A DNA stretch of 64,000 bases from Erinaceus europaeus (lineage: Eukaryota > Chordata > Mammalia > Eulipotyphla > Erinaceidae), in contig NC_080172.1 in assembly GCF_950295315.1 (NCBI RefSeq), positions 76,961,118-77,025,117 on the forward strand, in the 5' to 3' direction. Below the pieces are notes generated by a model that was not told the origin of the DNA, made no database searches, and was given only the letters and a program-made list of their open reading frames with translations. Below are positions 22,690 through 34,589 of this stretch, piece by piece. The position numbers and the translations under genes are program-made. The number at the start of each line of letters is the position of its first letter. The first letter of the stretch is position 1.

Positions 22690-23968
22690 CGTATACTGAC
22701 TCATTGCAGACTATTGTGTACTTTTGCTTTCAGGTATATATTTTACCCTAATTTATAGACGCATGTGAACATATGCACTATCTCATGGGACCTAGTGTAT
22801 ATCTAGGTTTGGGGACTTTGTTAGGAAGTGAACCACTTGAAATGGAATTAGGGAATCCTATGAAAGGAAAAGTCTCACCCAAGTAATGAGGCTGAAGGGT
22901 TGACATTCCACGCCTGACATCTCTGGACACAATCTGAGGTGGTACTCACTGCGATGATTAGGTTGGTATCAGCAGATGCAATATCATTTGGTATGAACTG
23001 AGAGATGCATGCAAGAAAGTGAGCCCACCCTATAGGTTCTAGGGCTGGGGGAAATATAGAGGAAGCAGGAGGTTCCTGCTGTCTTAGGGTTTAAGAAGGC
23101 AATAGACAGTTATTGCTATAATCAAACTGTTTGGCAGTTGGGTTAACTTTGAAAATCCCTTTGTTAGGATTTTCTGTATCATATACAACATCACCATAAT
23201 TTATGTCCTTTGACATTATTTGTATATAGCTGTGTCTTATGGAGTAACACCACTGGTTGCTTCTATTCTCCTTGGTTTATAGTCAACAATCTTTATGCAC
23301 CTTTCCTATATTTGGGAGCTACTCTCTTCCTTGATCCAGCTTTCTAGTCCTTTTTCCAGCAATGACATCATCTTCCCAGACAATAACTTAGATCCAACTG
23401 AATATCAGATGTCAGGCTCAGGAAAAAAAAAAAAACTAGTATAATCATGGGCTCTTTGGAATATAACTAAAATATGCCTACTAGCTATCTACAAAATGGA
23501 GACCCCCCAAATCTTTATCTGAACTAGTCCAACCTTTAGGTTCATGATTAGTCAACAATTTGTTTGGCTCTATGTGTTAACTCTTCTTTCAGCTACCAGG
23601 TTCCAGATGCTAACATGATGCCAACCAGACTTCCCTTGACAGACAACCCCACCAATGTACTCTGGAGCCCCACTTTCCTAGAGCCCCACCCCACTAGGGA
23701 AAGAAAGAGACAGGCTGGGAGTATGGATCGACCTGTCAACACCCATGTTCAGCAGGGAAGCAATTACAGAAGACAGACCTTCAATCTTCTGCATCCCACA
23801 ATGACCCTGGCTCCATACTCCCACAGGGTTAAAGAATAGGAAAGCTATCAGGGGAGGGGATGGGATATGGAGTTCTGGTGGTGGGAATTGTGTGGAGTTG
23901 TACCCCTCTTATCCTATGGGTTTTGTCAGTGTTTCCTTTCTATAAATAAAAATTAAAAAAAAAAATAC
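22690..23968 (+). mobile_element. L1 3'UTR, longest copy in window
   Basis: Runs from ATGCACTATCTCATGGGACC through CTGCTGTCTTAGGGTTTAAG, CCATATTTGGGAGC-type text, GCTACCAGGTTCCAGATGC, GAAGCAATTACAGAAG and AGTTCTGGTGGTGGGAATTG to an A-rich tail at 23946-23966. Serves as the reference for the shorter L1 3' pieces here. No ORF2 retained. Confidence 0.75.
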
Positions 23969-24370
23969 AGCTGGGCTGATGGGCATTCTACATCAATTGT
24001 GTTCAAACATCCATGAAATATAATCTCATTTTCTCTCTAAAGCTGGTGGAGCAAGATATTCATTACATAAAATGAAGAAGTAACACTATATATACTTGAC
24101 CTTTACACTATATCATATTTGACTTTCGTACTATTTTTACTTATACACATATAATAAAGAAGAACTTTATTCTTATTCAAGCACACACATAGTCAGATAA
24201 AATGGAAGGATATTCAATCAGTTTTTAAAATAATCACCTTTATGTAGCAGGATTATATTCTATATTCTATGGAGCTTACTTATTCTTAATGTTTTGTTAT
24301 TGTTGTTGTTTCCATATTCCTACAATTAACAAGCTTTACTGGAATATCCAGGTTTTAAAAAACAATACAG

Positions 24371-24660
24371 GGAGTCAGGTGGTAGCGCAGCGGGTTAAGC
24401 ACAGGTGGCACAAAGCACAAGGACCATCGTAAAGATCCCAGTTCGAGCCCCCGGCTCCCCACCTGCAGCAGTGTCGCTTCACAGGCGGTGAAACAGGTCT
24501 GCAGGTGTCTGTCTTTCTCTCCCCCTCTCTGTCTTCCCTTCCTCTCTCCATTTCTCTCTGTCCTATCTAACAACAGTGACATCAATAACAACAACAATAA
24601 TAAGTACAATGATAAAAAGGTCAACAAAAGGGAAAATAAATAAATAAATTTAAAAAATTT
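24371..24660 (+). repeat. SINE family B
   Basis: Head GGAGTCAGGTGGTAGCGCAG, B box CAGTTCGAGCCCCCGG, body to CTCTGTCCTATCTAACAAC and tail AATAAATAAATAAATTT. Near-perfect 14-bp duplication AAAAAACAATACAG at 24357-24370 and 24661-24674. Confidence 0.93.
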
Positions 24661-24674
24661 AAAAAACGATACAG

Positions 24675-25125
24675 CTTCAATGTCCAGTATGATTTTTCTC
24701 TTTTGTAGCTCTCCCAGGACCACCCTCAACAAGTCGTGTTTCTCCATGTTTGTTGCTGCTATTCTTTTAAGCTGGAATTCTTATTTCTGTCTTCATTTAA
24801 GGAATTTCTGAAACTCCACTAAAAACCATAATTCTAATAAACCACACTTAAAATTGTGATGGGAATCAAAGGACAGAACGTATGTGGAGTTTATAGCACT
24901 GTCATTTGTACTGCATATAGTGAATAACAGCTATTATAAGTGTCATCATTTTCAATGATATATGTCAAGCACACAACCCTAGGCACTAGAGATGAATAAT
25001 ACATAACCCACTGTTACTTAAAACATGAGATTTATACTGAACTGGGACAAAAGAGTATGAGAACAAAGGGTTAGAGAGGGGCAGTGTTTTCCCAGGAAAA
25101 TTTACATTTCAATGTAACCTTAAAG
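24675..25125. other. intergenic, no identified feature
   Basis: No gene or repeat recognised. Confidence 0.4.
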
Positions 25126-25131
25126 AATAAG

Positions 25132-25164
<33 letters not shown>
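25132..25164. repeat. (GAT)n microsatellite
   Basis: Eleven GAT units standing in for the A-tail of the adjoining minus-strand SINE. Confidence 0.93.
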
Positions 25165-25167
<3 letters not shown>

Positions 25168-25440
25168 GCCTCCAAGGTTATCACTGGGGCTTGGTACTGG
25201 GACTAAGAATCCACTGCCTCTGGCAGCCATTTTTTTTTTCCATTTTACTGAATAGGACAGAGAGGAATTGAGGGGAGATGGGATAGAGAAGGAGTGAGGA
25301 AGACTCCTGCAGACCTGCTTTGCAGATTGTAAAGCAGAACCCTTGCATGTGGGGAGCCGGGGGCTCGAACCTGGATTCTTGAGCTGGTCCTTGCACTTAG
25401 TAGTATGTGTGCTTAACTGGTGCACCACCGCCTGACCTCC
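25165..25440 (-). repeat. SINE family B
   Basis: GCCTCCAAGGTTATCACTGG, GCAGACCTGCTTTGCAGATT, GGGGAGCCGGGGGCTCGAAC and the reversed head GCACCACCGCCTGACCTCC. Confidence 0.88.
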
Positions 25441-25499
25441 ATAAGTATTACTTTTATCAGTAGAAAAGAAGAGAATATGAAGGGGGGAAAAATAGTATA

Positions 25500-25625
25500 A
25501 TGCTTATTCAAAAAAACTTTCATGACTAAGACTCCAAAATCCCAGGTTCAATGTCTAAACTACTATAAGCCAGAGCTGAGCATTATTCTAGGAAAGAACG
25601 ATAGAGAGAAACAGAGAGGGTGGGG
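25500..25625 (+). repeat. SINE family C fragment
   Basis: GACTCCAAAATCCCAGGTTC and CTATAAGCCAGAGCTGAGCA. Confidence 0.6.
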
Positions 25626-25689
25626 TGAAGATTAATATAGATAGGTAGGGAAATGGGGAGGGAGTGCAGCTTTGTCAAAACCAATTGAC

Positions 25690-26060
25690 CAAAAATATAA
25701 TTTTCTTTTTTTCTTCATTGGAGGATTAATATCTTACAGTCAACAGTAAATACAATAGTTTGTACATGAATAACATTTCTCAGTTTTCCACACAATACAA
25801 CCACCTCCACAGGTCCTCTGCCATCCTGTTCCAGGACCTGAACTCTCCCCGCCCCACACCCACTTTGGTGCAATACACCAACTCCAGCCCAAGTTCTGCT
25901 TAGTGTTTTCTCTTCTTCTTTTTTTTAATTTTAATTATAATTTTTTTTTAGTGTTTTTCTTTTCTGATCTTGTATTTCAACTTCTGCCTGTGAGTGAGAT
26001 CATCCCATATTCATCCTTCTGTTTCTTACTTATTTCACTTAACATGATAATTTTATTTCT
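25690..26060 (-). mobile_element. L1 3' end with ORF2 terminus
   Basis: TCATTGGAGGATTAATATC, CACTTTGGTGCAATACACCA and GTGAGTGAGATCATCCCATA reversed, in the expected order. Confidence 0.7.
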
Positions 26061-26064
26061 TGAT

Positions 26065-26620
26065 TGTCTGTTCCACTGATGTTTGTGTCCACATAACCAA
26101 TAGTGCACCATTCTACCAACTGTAACTTTATATCAGTTTTGTACACAATTCTTAATGTTGTTCTTTTTTTGTTCATATTTGGAGGGGGGGGGAGTTTATC
26201 CTAAGCTGTGACTTTGTCAAGACATCCCAAAATGTCTGTAGATCTTACTTCTTCTAAGTATGTAAGACACAGTAGATTTTCCTCAGAAAATCTTTGCCTG
26301 CTCCACCCATAACCTTGGGAGTGAAGATGTGTTCGGGAAGTTTGATAATGTTACAGATTATGACTAGTTTCTGGTGATAAATCTTGTGAGTGAATTGTGG
26401 GAAAGGCCATTATCCAAAGTAAATAGAAACACTGTGGTGAAGGCTGGGTGGGCGGCCCCTTGGGAGGCTGCAGCTGCTTGGCCGCCTCTATAGCTTACTG
26501 CCTGTTGTGGAGTCCCCAGGGCTCTGCTTGGAAGGCTAGTTCAGATCGCTGGAGAGCTCTCTGGGGCCGCCTTATCTCCCTCACCTAACATCTTGGCAAT
26601 TCAGTTGTTTTCACTGGGGA
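26065..26620. other. intergenic; GC-rich block at 26436-26580
   Basis: Mostly AT-rich, with a GC-rich patch (GGGTGGGCGGCCCCTTGGGA) not matching any other repeat in the window. Confidence 0.4.
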
Positions 26621-26625
26621 ACAAG

Positions 26626-26704
<79 letters not shown>
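26626..26704. repeat. (CT)n(GT)n compound microsatellite
   Basis: About 13 CT units then 26 GT units. Confidence 0.95.
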
Positions 26705-26708
<4 letters not shown>

Positions 26709-26810
26709 AGGTGAACTGAAAAACAGTGAAGCATTGAAATGCATTGGGCATGCCTGAGGCCTTGATTCCACGAACAGAAAAAAGAAGAAAAGAAAAGAAA
26801 GAAAAGGCAG

Positions 26811-26896
26811 GGAGGAAGGAAGGAAGGAAAGAGGGAAGGAAGGAAGGAAGGAAGGAAGGAAGGAAGGAAGGAAGGAAGGAAGGAAGGAAGGAAGGA
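26811..26896. repeat. (GGAA)n microsatellite
   Basis: About 20 GGAA units with minor breaks. Confidence 0.95.
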
Positions 26897-26904
26897 GATA
26901 AAGG

Positions 26905-27415
26905 AAGGGAGGGAGAAAGGATCACAAAATACTTTGAATTTCTAGTTTTTTAAAAATCTTACTTGCACTAACATATACATAAAATTCAATTGCGAAGCTG
27001 CTGTCTAGAAGCTGATCTCAAAGTCCTCCAGGTCAGGTGCCACCCAGGAGCTGAGGTCTGGGATCTAGGAAACTCTGGGAAAATCTGGCTAGCTTATAAT
27101 GTGTTTGACTGAACTTTACAATTTCATATTTGGAAAGCTTTGTGAGTGGATTAAAACTATTTTTATTTTTAACAAAGCTCAAACTCCAAATGAAATTATT
27201 CTAATGATCTTCTCCTAAACCTATACATTTCAACATAATTGAATTATCACCAGATGAAATAAAGCAGCTGAATGAAATCTGAACCAAGAAATAGCTTCTA
27301 ATTCATGCAATGCAATAGAAAGCAAAATACACACAGAATTATAGGTGTAGTTGCTCAAATCTAGTGGCAGAAGACCCATGGCTCCATTTACCAATGGTGG
27401 GATTTAGATGAATTC
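26905..27415. other. intergenic, no identified feature
   Basis: AT-rich; nothing recognised. Confidence 0.4.
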
Positions 27416-27417
27416 TC

Positions 27418-27575
27418 ATTTTTTAAAAATATTTTCTTATTTATTAATGAGAAACATAGGAGGAGAGAGGAAGAGCCAGATATCACTCTGGTACATGTGC
27501 TTCCAGGGATTGAACTCAGGAACTCATGCTTGAGAGTCAGATGCTTTATCCACTGTGCCACCTCCTGGACCACAA
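27418..27575 (-). repeat. SINE family D
   Basis: TTTATTAATGAGAAACATAG, GGGATTGAACTCAGGAACTC and TTATCCACTGTGCCACCTCC. Confidence 0.8.
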
Positions 27576-27579
27576 TGAA

Positions 27580-28455
27580 TGCTAATTTCTATGTCAAGAT
27601 TGGTTATTTCTGGAAATAATAATAGTTCTATCTTTAAATTTATCTTTCATGTGAAATTCACTAGTTCAATAGTTCTTCTGAGCTACTGGCTGAAAAATTG
27701 CCCCCGAGGAGAAACTTATCATGCATAGTAGAATATACATCATAGACTAATACAATAGAGGTAAAAGAAGACCACCACCTAGGTCGGGAACCCTCCCTAT
27801 AATTTTCCTGGCTTGGAAAACATGACTGCCAAAGTTAAAATTCTATGGTCTAATCTGTTACCTATTTTGTTTAAGTGATTTGTACATTTTCAAACAGAAA
27901 GTAAAGGGTTAGTTCTGGCTATATGTGAGTTGGATGTGTTGATATGAGGTAGATAAACCTGGAAGAAACTATATCCAAAGCTAAAAAGTAAATGTCATGA
28001 ATTTAAGCTCTGGAAAGAATCTGGTCTCCTCCTTCTTCCTGGGATCACCTCACTCACAGCCCACATTTTTTATTGCAAACACTTTGCACATATGATTGCT
28101 GTCTCCCCCCCACCCCCCAACAACCACCACTGGCTGAGGAGCATGCAGAATTCTGTGGCTTTTGTTTCTGGTTGACAGCTTTTATTTTTGTGAGTTCATG
28201 ATAGAGAGAGATGCTTTCCAATTACAGAAGCTAGAACTCCTTCCTTCTGTACCCCAAACAGAATTTTGATCCACTGCTCTCATCATAAAGCAGCAATGAT
28301 AAGGACTTCCCCAGTCTCTGAAGGGGGGCTGGGGTATCCTGCCCTGCCACTCTACCATGACTGGTCCTGAAATGAGTGCAGACTGAAATGTTCCCATCTA
28401 CGTGACCATAAGCTGCCAGCTTAGACCAAAAGGGACTCAGAGGTTACATAGGCTC
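27580..28455. other. intergenic, no identified feature
   Basis: Unique-looking; 28182-28397 has a weak reverse L1-UTR flavour (GTACCCCAAACAGAATTTTG) not called separately. Confidence 0.35.
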
Positions 28456-28460
28456 TGGTG

Positions 28461-28461
<1 letters not shown>

Positions 28462-28510
<49 letters not shown>
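28462..28510. repeat. (TG)n microsatellite
   Basis: About 24 TG units. Confidence 0.95.
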
Positions 28511-28513
<3 letters not shown>

Positions 28514-28579
28514 CCCTGGGTTGGGTGAATGGAGATAAATAGCTAATTTTATCCACAAATTAATTTTTCAGGAATGGGA

Positions 28580-29407
28580 GCTAGTCACTGCCCTAATCCA
28601 ATTTTCTAGCCCCTTTCTCTATTCTGACATCATTTTCTCAGACAATTTTATCCAACTTCATGTTGGTTATCAGACTCAATAAAGACTACCATAGTTGCGG
28701 AGCCTCTAGAAACATGCCTAAAATGGACTTCCTAGCTTTCTCCCACCGAGATCACTAATCTCATCACTCTGTTCCTACTTTTTGGTTCCTGCTCATTACC
28801 ATTTTGTCTCACATTATCCTGTCACCTTCCAGACACCAAGTTGCAGATGCTACCATGATTCTATCCTGACTTTTCTGGGCAGACAACCTCACCAATATGT
28901 CCTGGAACCTGGACTCTCCAGAACTCTACCCCACTAGGGAAAGATAGAAACAAGCTGGGGATATGGATTGACCTGCCAACATCCATGTCCAGTGAAGAAG
29001 CAATTGAAGAAGCCAGAACTCTTACTTTCTGCACCTCCCAAAACTATTTTGATCCATACTCCCAATGGGGGAGAAGTCGTAGGAGGAAGAGGATTAAAGG
29101 ACTCTGAACTCAGCACCTGGAGAGAGAGGTGGAAAAGGGGAGGGACATTTGGATGTAATAATGGTGCCATGAGTGGCTTGAAGGGGAAGAAGAGACTGGA
29201 CCTGAAGAAAAAGGGGGCCATTATGTACAGATGTAGACAGATAGTTGTAGAGATGATGATTGGCCCATGTCTGCACCCTTAGCAGAACTGTGGTGGCATG
29301 CAAAGGAGAGGTTGGGGATTCAGAACTCTGGTGGTGGGAATGGTGTGGAATTATACCCCTGTTGACATGTAATTTAGTAAATCAGTATTAAAACACTGAT
29401 AATTTTT
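28580..29407 (+). mobile_element. L1 3'UTR fragment
   Basis: CACCAAGTTGCAGATGCTAC, CCACTAGGGAAAGATAGAAA, ATGTCCAGTGAAGAAGCAAT and GGTGGGAATGGTGTGGAATT in order; a variant subfamily of the 22690 copy with an extra CCTGAAGAAAAAGG segment. Confidence 0.72.
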
Positions 29408-29618
29408 TTATATTTTTATTACCTTTATTTATTTATTGGATAGAGACAGCCAGAAATTGAGAAGGGAGGGGGAGATAAGGGGAGAGACAGAGAGACACCT
29501 GCAGCCCTGCTTCACCACTTGCAAAGCTTTCCCCCTGCAGGTGGGGACCAGGGACTCGAACTTGGGTCCTTGCTCACTGTAACATGTGCACTCAACCAGG
29601 TGCACCACCACCCAGCCT
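29408..29618 (-). repeat. SINE family A
   Basis: TATTTATTGGATAGAGACAG, GCAGGTGGGGACCAGGGAC and reversed head GTGCACCACCACCCAGCC; inserted at the end of an L1. Confidence 0.9.
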
Positions 29619-29624
29619 CAGCAC

Positions 29625-29965
29625 TAATAAAATTTTAGAAAAGGAATTTTGGTCCATACTCCCAGAGAGGAGAAACATTAGTGGAAGATAACCAGAGAGC
29701 TCTGAAGCCCAGTTCCACTGTGACCCAGAAAGTCTGTGACCAGGAATCTTTGTTTATATACAATCACTAAGAGGGAAGAGAATCTAGACTAGAGAACACC
29801 TGAGAAAGTCAAGCACTGTTTCTCTTATCTGAGAGGGAACAGAAAAATGAAGAGCACCTGGAAGTTGTAATCAGCGTAGATGTGGTTTAGAAAGGACGTG
29901 AAGGCAGGGCCATAAGAGTGAATAAAATGATATATATATAACAATAAAACAAAAAATAAAAATAT
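29625..29965 (+). mobile_element. L1 3'UTR-like continuation
   Basis: GGTCCATACTCCCAGAGAGG followed by GAAGAGCACCTGGAAGTTGT and an A-rich tail; right side of the SINE-split element or a second copy. Confidence 0.5.
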
Positions 29966-29989
29966 TTCTGGTTGTTAATTTTTTAAATT

Positions 29990-30100
29990 ATTTTCCAGAG
30001 CACTGCTCAACTATGGCTTAGGGTGATGTGGGGGATTGAACTTGGGACTTTGGAGCCTAAAACATGAGAGTTTCTTTGCATAATGCTATTACCCCCACCC
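29990..30100 (-). repeat. SINE family C
   Basis: CCAGAGCACTGCTCAACTAT and TTTGCATAATGCTATTACCC reversed. Confidence 0.7.
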
Positions 30101-30104
30101 TAAA

Positions 30105-30735
30105 AATAAAAAAAGAAGAAAGATGCTTCTTCTATCTTCATTTGGAACATGTAAACTGAGTCATTGTGTAGGAAGTAAAAGGAGTTCACAAAGACCTATA
30201 GCTTGTTTTGTTTTTTCATTAAGGAAGTGTCACATATCACAAAATAGCACAGAAACGTTGTGTGAAAAACAACTGCTATGCCTTCCAAAGAAGGACACAC
30301 AGTGTACTATTAGCCACACACATCATATTGCCTAACAGTTATTACTCATAGGGCTGAGAGTGGCTTGGTTCTTTCTAAAAATATATCTCTCCAGGAAAAT
30401 GCACATTATATTGTTACTATACTAGGTAAAGCTACAAAGAAGCTATTTTTATCCTCCAAGCAATTAGCTTTATATTGTGAATGAAACCAACAGGCAAGTT
30501 TACAAAAGCTGGGCAGGAGGGGCCTGGGCGGAGATTGAAACTTCTGGTAACTTTCTATGCTTTTCCTTTGGTTCACATTACTAAAATGCCTGTTCCTATT
30601 ACATGAAAACCATATTCCCTAACAAATTATGTGTGATAACTGATGTCTCCAATTTGTAAAAGGCAGTGAATTCAAGTCTCAAAGAGGAAAGAACAATAGA
30701 GCTCATATCATTCAAAGACTAGGCAGCTGTTGCTA
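30105..30735. other. intergenic, no identified feature
   Basis: Nothing recognised. Confidence 0.4.
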
Positions 30736-30746
30736 AAAGACCTTTT

Positions 30747-30790
<44 letters not shown>

Positions 30791-30791
30791 T
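30747..30791. repeat. (CTTT)n microsatellite
   Basis: Eleven CTTT units at the tail of a minus-strand L1 end. Confidence 0.93.
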
Positions 30792-30935
30792 AAAAAAGGA
30801 AACATTAACAAAACCGTAGAATAGGAGGGGTACAACTCCACACAATTCCCACCACCAGATCTCTATATCCCATCCCCTCCCCGATAGCTTTTCCATTCTT
30901 TATCCCTCTGGGAGTATGGACTTTTGATCCTACCA
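30792..30935 (-). mobile_element. L1 3'-end fragment
   Basis: CACACAATTCCCACCACCAG, CATCCCCTCCCCGATAGCTT and CTCTGGGAGTATGGACTTTT. Confidence 0.75.
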
Positions 30936-31234
30936 TTTCTGCCCCAAGATCTGCATCGAAAAGCAGTGCAGTGTTGCAAGATCCTTCTCTGTAATTGGAA
31001 AGATCTAATGGGGAAGAACTATGTGGGGGCAGGAGCTATATCACTCACAGATTCCATATTTTCCAAAAAGTCACTTAATCACTAGCAACTCAGTTTCCTC
31101 TTCTACAAAGTGGAGTCACACTCCTATTTTATCAGTGAGGAACAGTCTCTCCCTCATCAGATGGTCAGATTCAATGTCACACAGCAAGCAAGCCAGGAAT
31201 TAACAAACAGAATCCTTGCTCTTAGATCCACACA

Positions 31235-31475
31235 GGATTTATTTTATTTACTTATACATTTATTTATTTATGCCTCCAAAGTTATCATGGGGCTCAGTGC
31301 CTGCACTACAAATCCACTGCTCCTGGATGTCATTTTTCTACCCTTTGTTGCCCTTGTTGTTTATCATTGTTGTTGTTATTGCTGTCATTGTTGTTGGATA
31401 GGACAAAGAGAAATCCAGAGAGGAAGGCAAGACAGAGAAGGGTAGAGAAAAACGTGCATACACACACACACACAC
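31235..31475 (-). repeat. SINE family B, head replaced by (CA)n
   Basis: GCCTCCAAAGTTATCATGGG, CAAATCCACTGCTCCTGGAT and GTTGTTGGATAGGACAAAG; ends in a short CA run at 31461-31475. Confidence 0.85.
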
Positions 31476-31479
31476 GAAT

Positions 31480-31970
31480 GCCATAGAAATGTCCCATAAA
31501 CGTCATCTTGATCAGCTGCTTCACTTCCTGCCTTCATGAACAGGATGTGGCCCAATGGGATGTAGCTCTCCCTTCTTCTCCATTCTCCAACTCTGAAAAA
31601 CAGAATGACTTGACGAATGACCTCTGGTCACCATGGACAAAAAGAGGAAAATCCATAATCCAACAATCTGAGTCTCAAAGATGGGTGGATTTTCAGTTCT
31701 TTCCCTGGATGATTACTAATTTCCTTTCCCAAAATAGGGGAAAAGCAGGTAGAAACCACACCGCTGGTCCATCATCTGACTGATCTGCCAAGCTTGGCTA
31801 ACCCCAGAGAGTATGTGTTTTATCCTTCAAGGAAAGACAACTGGGTCCAGAGGGAACTTACTGCCCACTCACCATCTTCAGTCTCACACTTGGTGGTCTG
31901 AGATCTCAGGCATATGAGCAGCAGGATGTGTGACCATCAGAGTTTACTCCTTCTTACAGGCTATCATTAT
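31480..31970. other. intergenic, no identified feature
   Basis: Nothing recognised. Confidence 0.4.
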
Positions 31971-31977
31971 GCAGTTT

Positions 31978-32174
31978 TTCTGTTTGTTTTTGTTGTTGCC
32001 AGGGCTTCAGCACTCCTAGTCAACATTTCAAGATAGAAAAAAGAATAACAGAGGGAGAGAAGGAAAGCCAAGACAACACCAAGACTCCACTAGTGTGGTG
32101 GAGGCCAGGCTCAAACTTGTGTGGTAGGCATGGCAAAGCAGGCAAGCTCCAAAGTGAGCTATCTTGCTGGCCCT
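31978..32174 (-). repeat. SINE family F
   Basis: TTGTTGCCAGGGCTTCAGCA, GTGTGGTGGAGGCCAGGCTC and CCAAAGTGAGCTATCTTGCT; best reference for the split host element at 2370-3725. Confidence 0.75.
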
Positions 32175-32179
32175 GTTCT

Positions 32180-33005
32180 GGGTGAATTAAATGAGGAATA
32201 CAATAACTGAGTAAGATGCTCAAAGACAAGGCTTTTTTTTTTTGGTCTCCTGTACACTTCAAAGGGAGTTTGAGTGGAGAAACCTGGAAACTTAGGAGGT
32301 ACCAAGTATAGCCACACAGAGCCAAGGGCACAATTATCCATTTCCAACTTCAGCACCAGCTCTGGAAGCTATCTATCCCTCACAACTTTTTATAATCTTA
32401 TTGCATTTCTTGACCTGATTCTTCCTCCAGCTGATTCCTGCTACAAACTTGCTACTCTACTGTCTTTTTTCCAGTAAGTAACTGGTCCCAGTGTCCTCTA
32501 CAAGAGTCCTATGAGTATCTCTCTTGTCCCTAGTTCCTCCAACATACAACAGAGAAATAAGAACTTCATGTGGGAAGGAAAGAGGAGGAAGGCTGCCTCA
32601 GACTGACGTTTTTGGGCTTTCAGAAGTCAGATCTCCATAGTCCAAGCCTCCCTCTAGTGCTCAAGTCACTGATCTCCCACACACCCCAGGTTGGTTGGGG
32701 GCAGAAAGTAGATCCTTTCTATATCCAAAAAGATAGCATCTGACATGTAAAGTAACATCTATTTGAATGCAAAACACACAAATGTCCATGGTGCTACAGA
32801 GGAGGTAAGGTAAGTAGGAAGCTAATCATTCTATTGGGGAAATACATTAAATCTGAGGTTCCAGAGGGTCGTCTAGGTAGATTGTTAGTAGACAATTGGC
32901 ATATGTGTTTTTTTCTCATGGAACTCTTAAAAGCAATTTTATTTATGAATCTCCAAACTGCCCCATAGGACCTTGCCCTCAATGTGGAACAACAATGGTA
33001 GAGAA
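32180..33005. other. intergenic, no identified feature
   Basis: Nothing recognised. Confidence 0.4.
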
Positions 33006-33009
33006 TGCT

Positions 33010-33769
33010 CCATCCTCCGAAGGGGGGCTGGATAACATACTCTATCTACCGCCTGAGGAAGATGGCTCCTGAAATTATGCTGAATATGGGCCCCAGATCA
33101 AATCGATGGGGTTTACAGTCAACAATGTCTATACACTTTTCCCATATTTGGGAGCTACTATCTTCCCTGATCCAGCTTTCTAGCCCTTTTTCCAGCCATA
33201 AAATGATCTCCCCAGACAATAACTTGGGTCCACCTGCATATCAGATATCAGGCTCGGGCAAAAACTAATAAAGTCATGGGCCCCGTTGAACTATATCTGA
33301 AATAGACCTACTAGTTATTTCCAAAATGGAGACCCCAAATCTTCACCTGCTATATTCCAGCCTTTAGGCTCATGATTACTCAACAATTTGTATGACTTTA
33401 TATGATAACTCTTTTATCAGCCACCAGGTTCCAGATGCTAACATGATGCCAATTTCCCTGGGCAGACAATCCCATGAATGTGTCCTGGAGGCCCACTTCC
33501 CCAGAGCCCCACCCCCACTAGGGAAAGAGAGACAGGCTGGGAGTATGGATTGACCTGTCAACGCCCATGTTCAGAGGGGAAGCAATTACAGAAGCCAGAC
33601 CTCCCACCTTCTGTACCCCATAATGACCCTGGGTCCATACTCCCAGAGGGATAAAGAATAGGAAAGCTATAAGGGGGAGGGGGTGGGATACAGAGTTCTG
33701 GTGGTATGAATTGTACCCCTCTTATCCTATGGTTTTTGTCAGTGTCTCCATTTTATAAATAAAAATGTA

Positions 33770-33771
<2 letters not shown>
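33010..33771 (+). mobile_element. L1 3'UTR fragment
   Basis: GTTTACAGTCAACAATGTCT, CCATATTTGGGAGCTACTA, GGTTCCAGATGCTAACATGA and CTTATCCTATGGTTTTTGTC in order. Confidence 0.75.

Positions 33772-33804
<33 letters not shown>
33772..33804. repeat. (TA)n microsatellite
   Basis: Sixteen TA units after the L1 tail. Confidence 0.93.
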
Positions 33805-33809
<5 letters not shown>

Positions 33810-34350
33810 AACTCCAAGCTGTCTTCTATAAGATGAGCTTCATTGCCATAACTCAGTAGCCTAGACCTAAGTAAACATAACTATGATTTGTGCACCTAGC
33901 AGCACATAATGAAAAAAAATTATAAACTTTAAGTCAATTCTGAACCCTGAATTAAAATATATAGTGCTTAAATAGCAAATAGAATCTACTGAAGTACAGT
34001 GAACACAGTTTCCAAATTTTCTTGTTATCTTTTTGTATAAATAATATTGTCATAAATAAACTATACTGTGAGGACATCAGAAACATTGTTTTAATGATCT
34101 TATTTCTAAATGTATGTGTTTGTGAAATTGCCACTCTCTTCCTGGTAATGTAGTTATCTGTAAGCATAGCTTGAGCTACCTATTACATGCAAGCTGTTTG
34201 CTGATCTTATTCCACAGACAGGACTTTGCATTTAGTAAGCTTATAAAAGTTATTAGGGGACTTAAATTTAAGTAAGAAATGATGTTTGGAAGTGATGTGT
34301 ACTGAATAATTAGAACATTAACAATTAAATAAAACATTTTATAAAATTAA
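33810..34350. other. intergenic, no identified feature
   Basis: AT-rich; nothing recognised. Confidence 0.4.
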
Positions 34351-34367
34351 CCACATGTATTTATTTA

Positions 34368-34570
34368 TTCATTTATTTGTATTTATTCCCTTTTGTTGCC
34401 CTTGTTGTTTTCTTCTTGTTGATGTCGTCGTTGTTGGATAGGACAGAGAGAAATGGAGAGAGGAGGGGAAGACAGAGAGGGGGAGAGAAAGATAGACACT
34501 GGGATCCTTATGCTGGTCCTTGTGCTTTGCGCCACCTGCGCTTAACCCACTGCTCTACCACCCGGCTCCC
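34368..34570 (-). repeat. SINE family B with internal deletion
   Basis: TTTTGTTGCCCTTGTTG, GTTGTTGGATAGGACAGAG, then GATAGACACTGGGATCCTTA: the segment with the CTGCAGACCTGCTTCACC and B-box end is missing. Duplication CACATGTATTTATTTA at 34352-34367 and 34571-34586 with one mismatch. Confidence 0.92.
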
Positions 34571-34589
34571 CACATGTATCTATTTAAAT

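Noticed and set aside
24355..24747. 130-codon minus-strand frame
   Set aside because: Reverse reading of a family B SINE with a hydrophobic stretch from its AT-rich tail.
26744..26953. Lys/Glu/Gly repeat protein
   Set aside because: Translation of the GGAA microsatellite.
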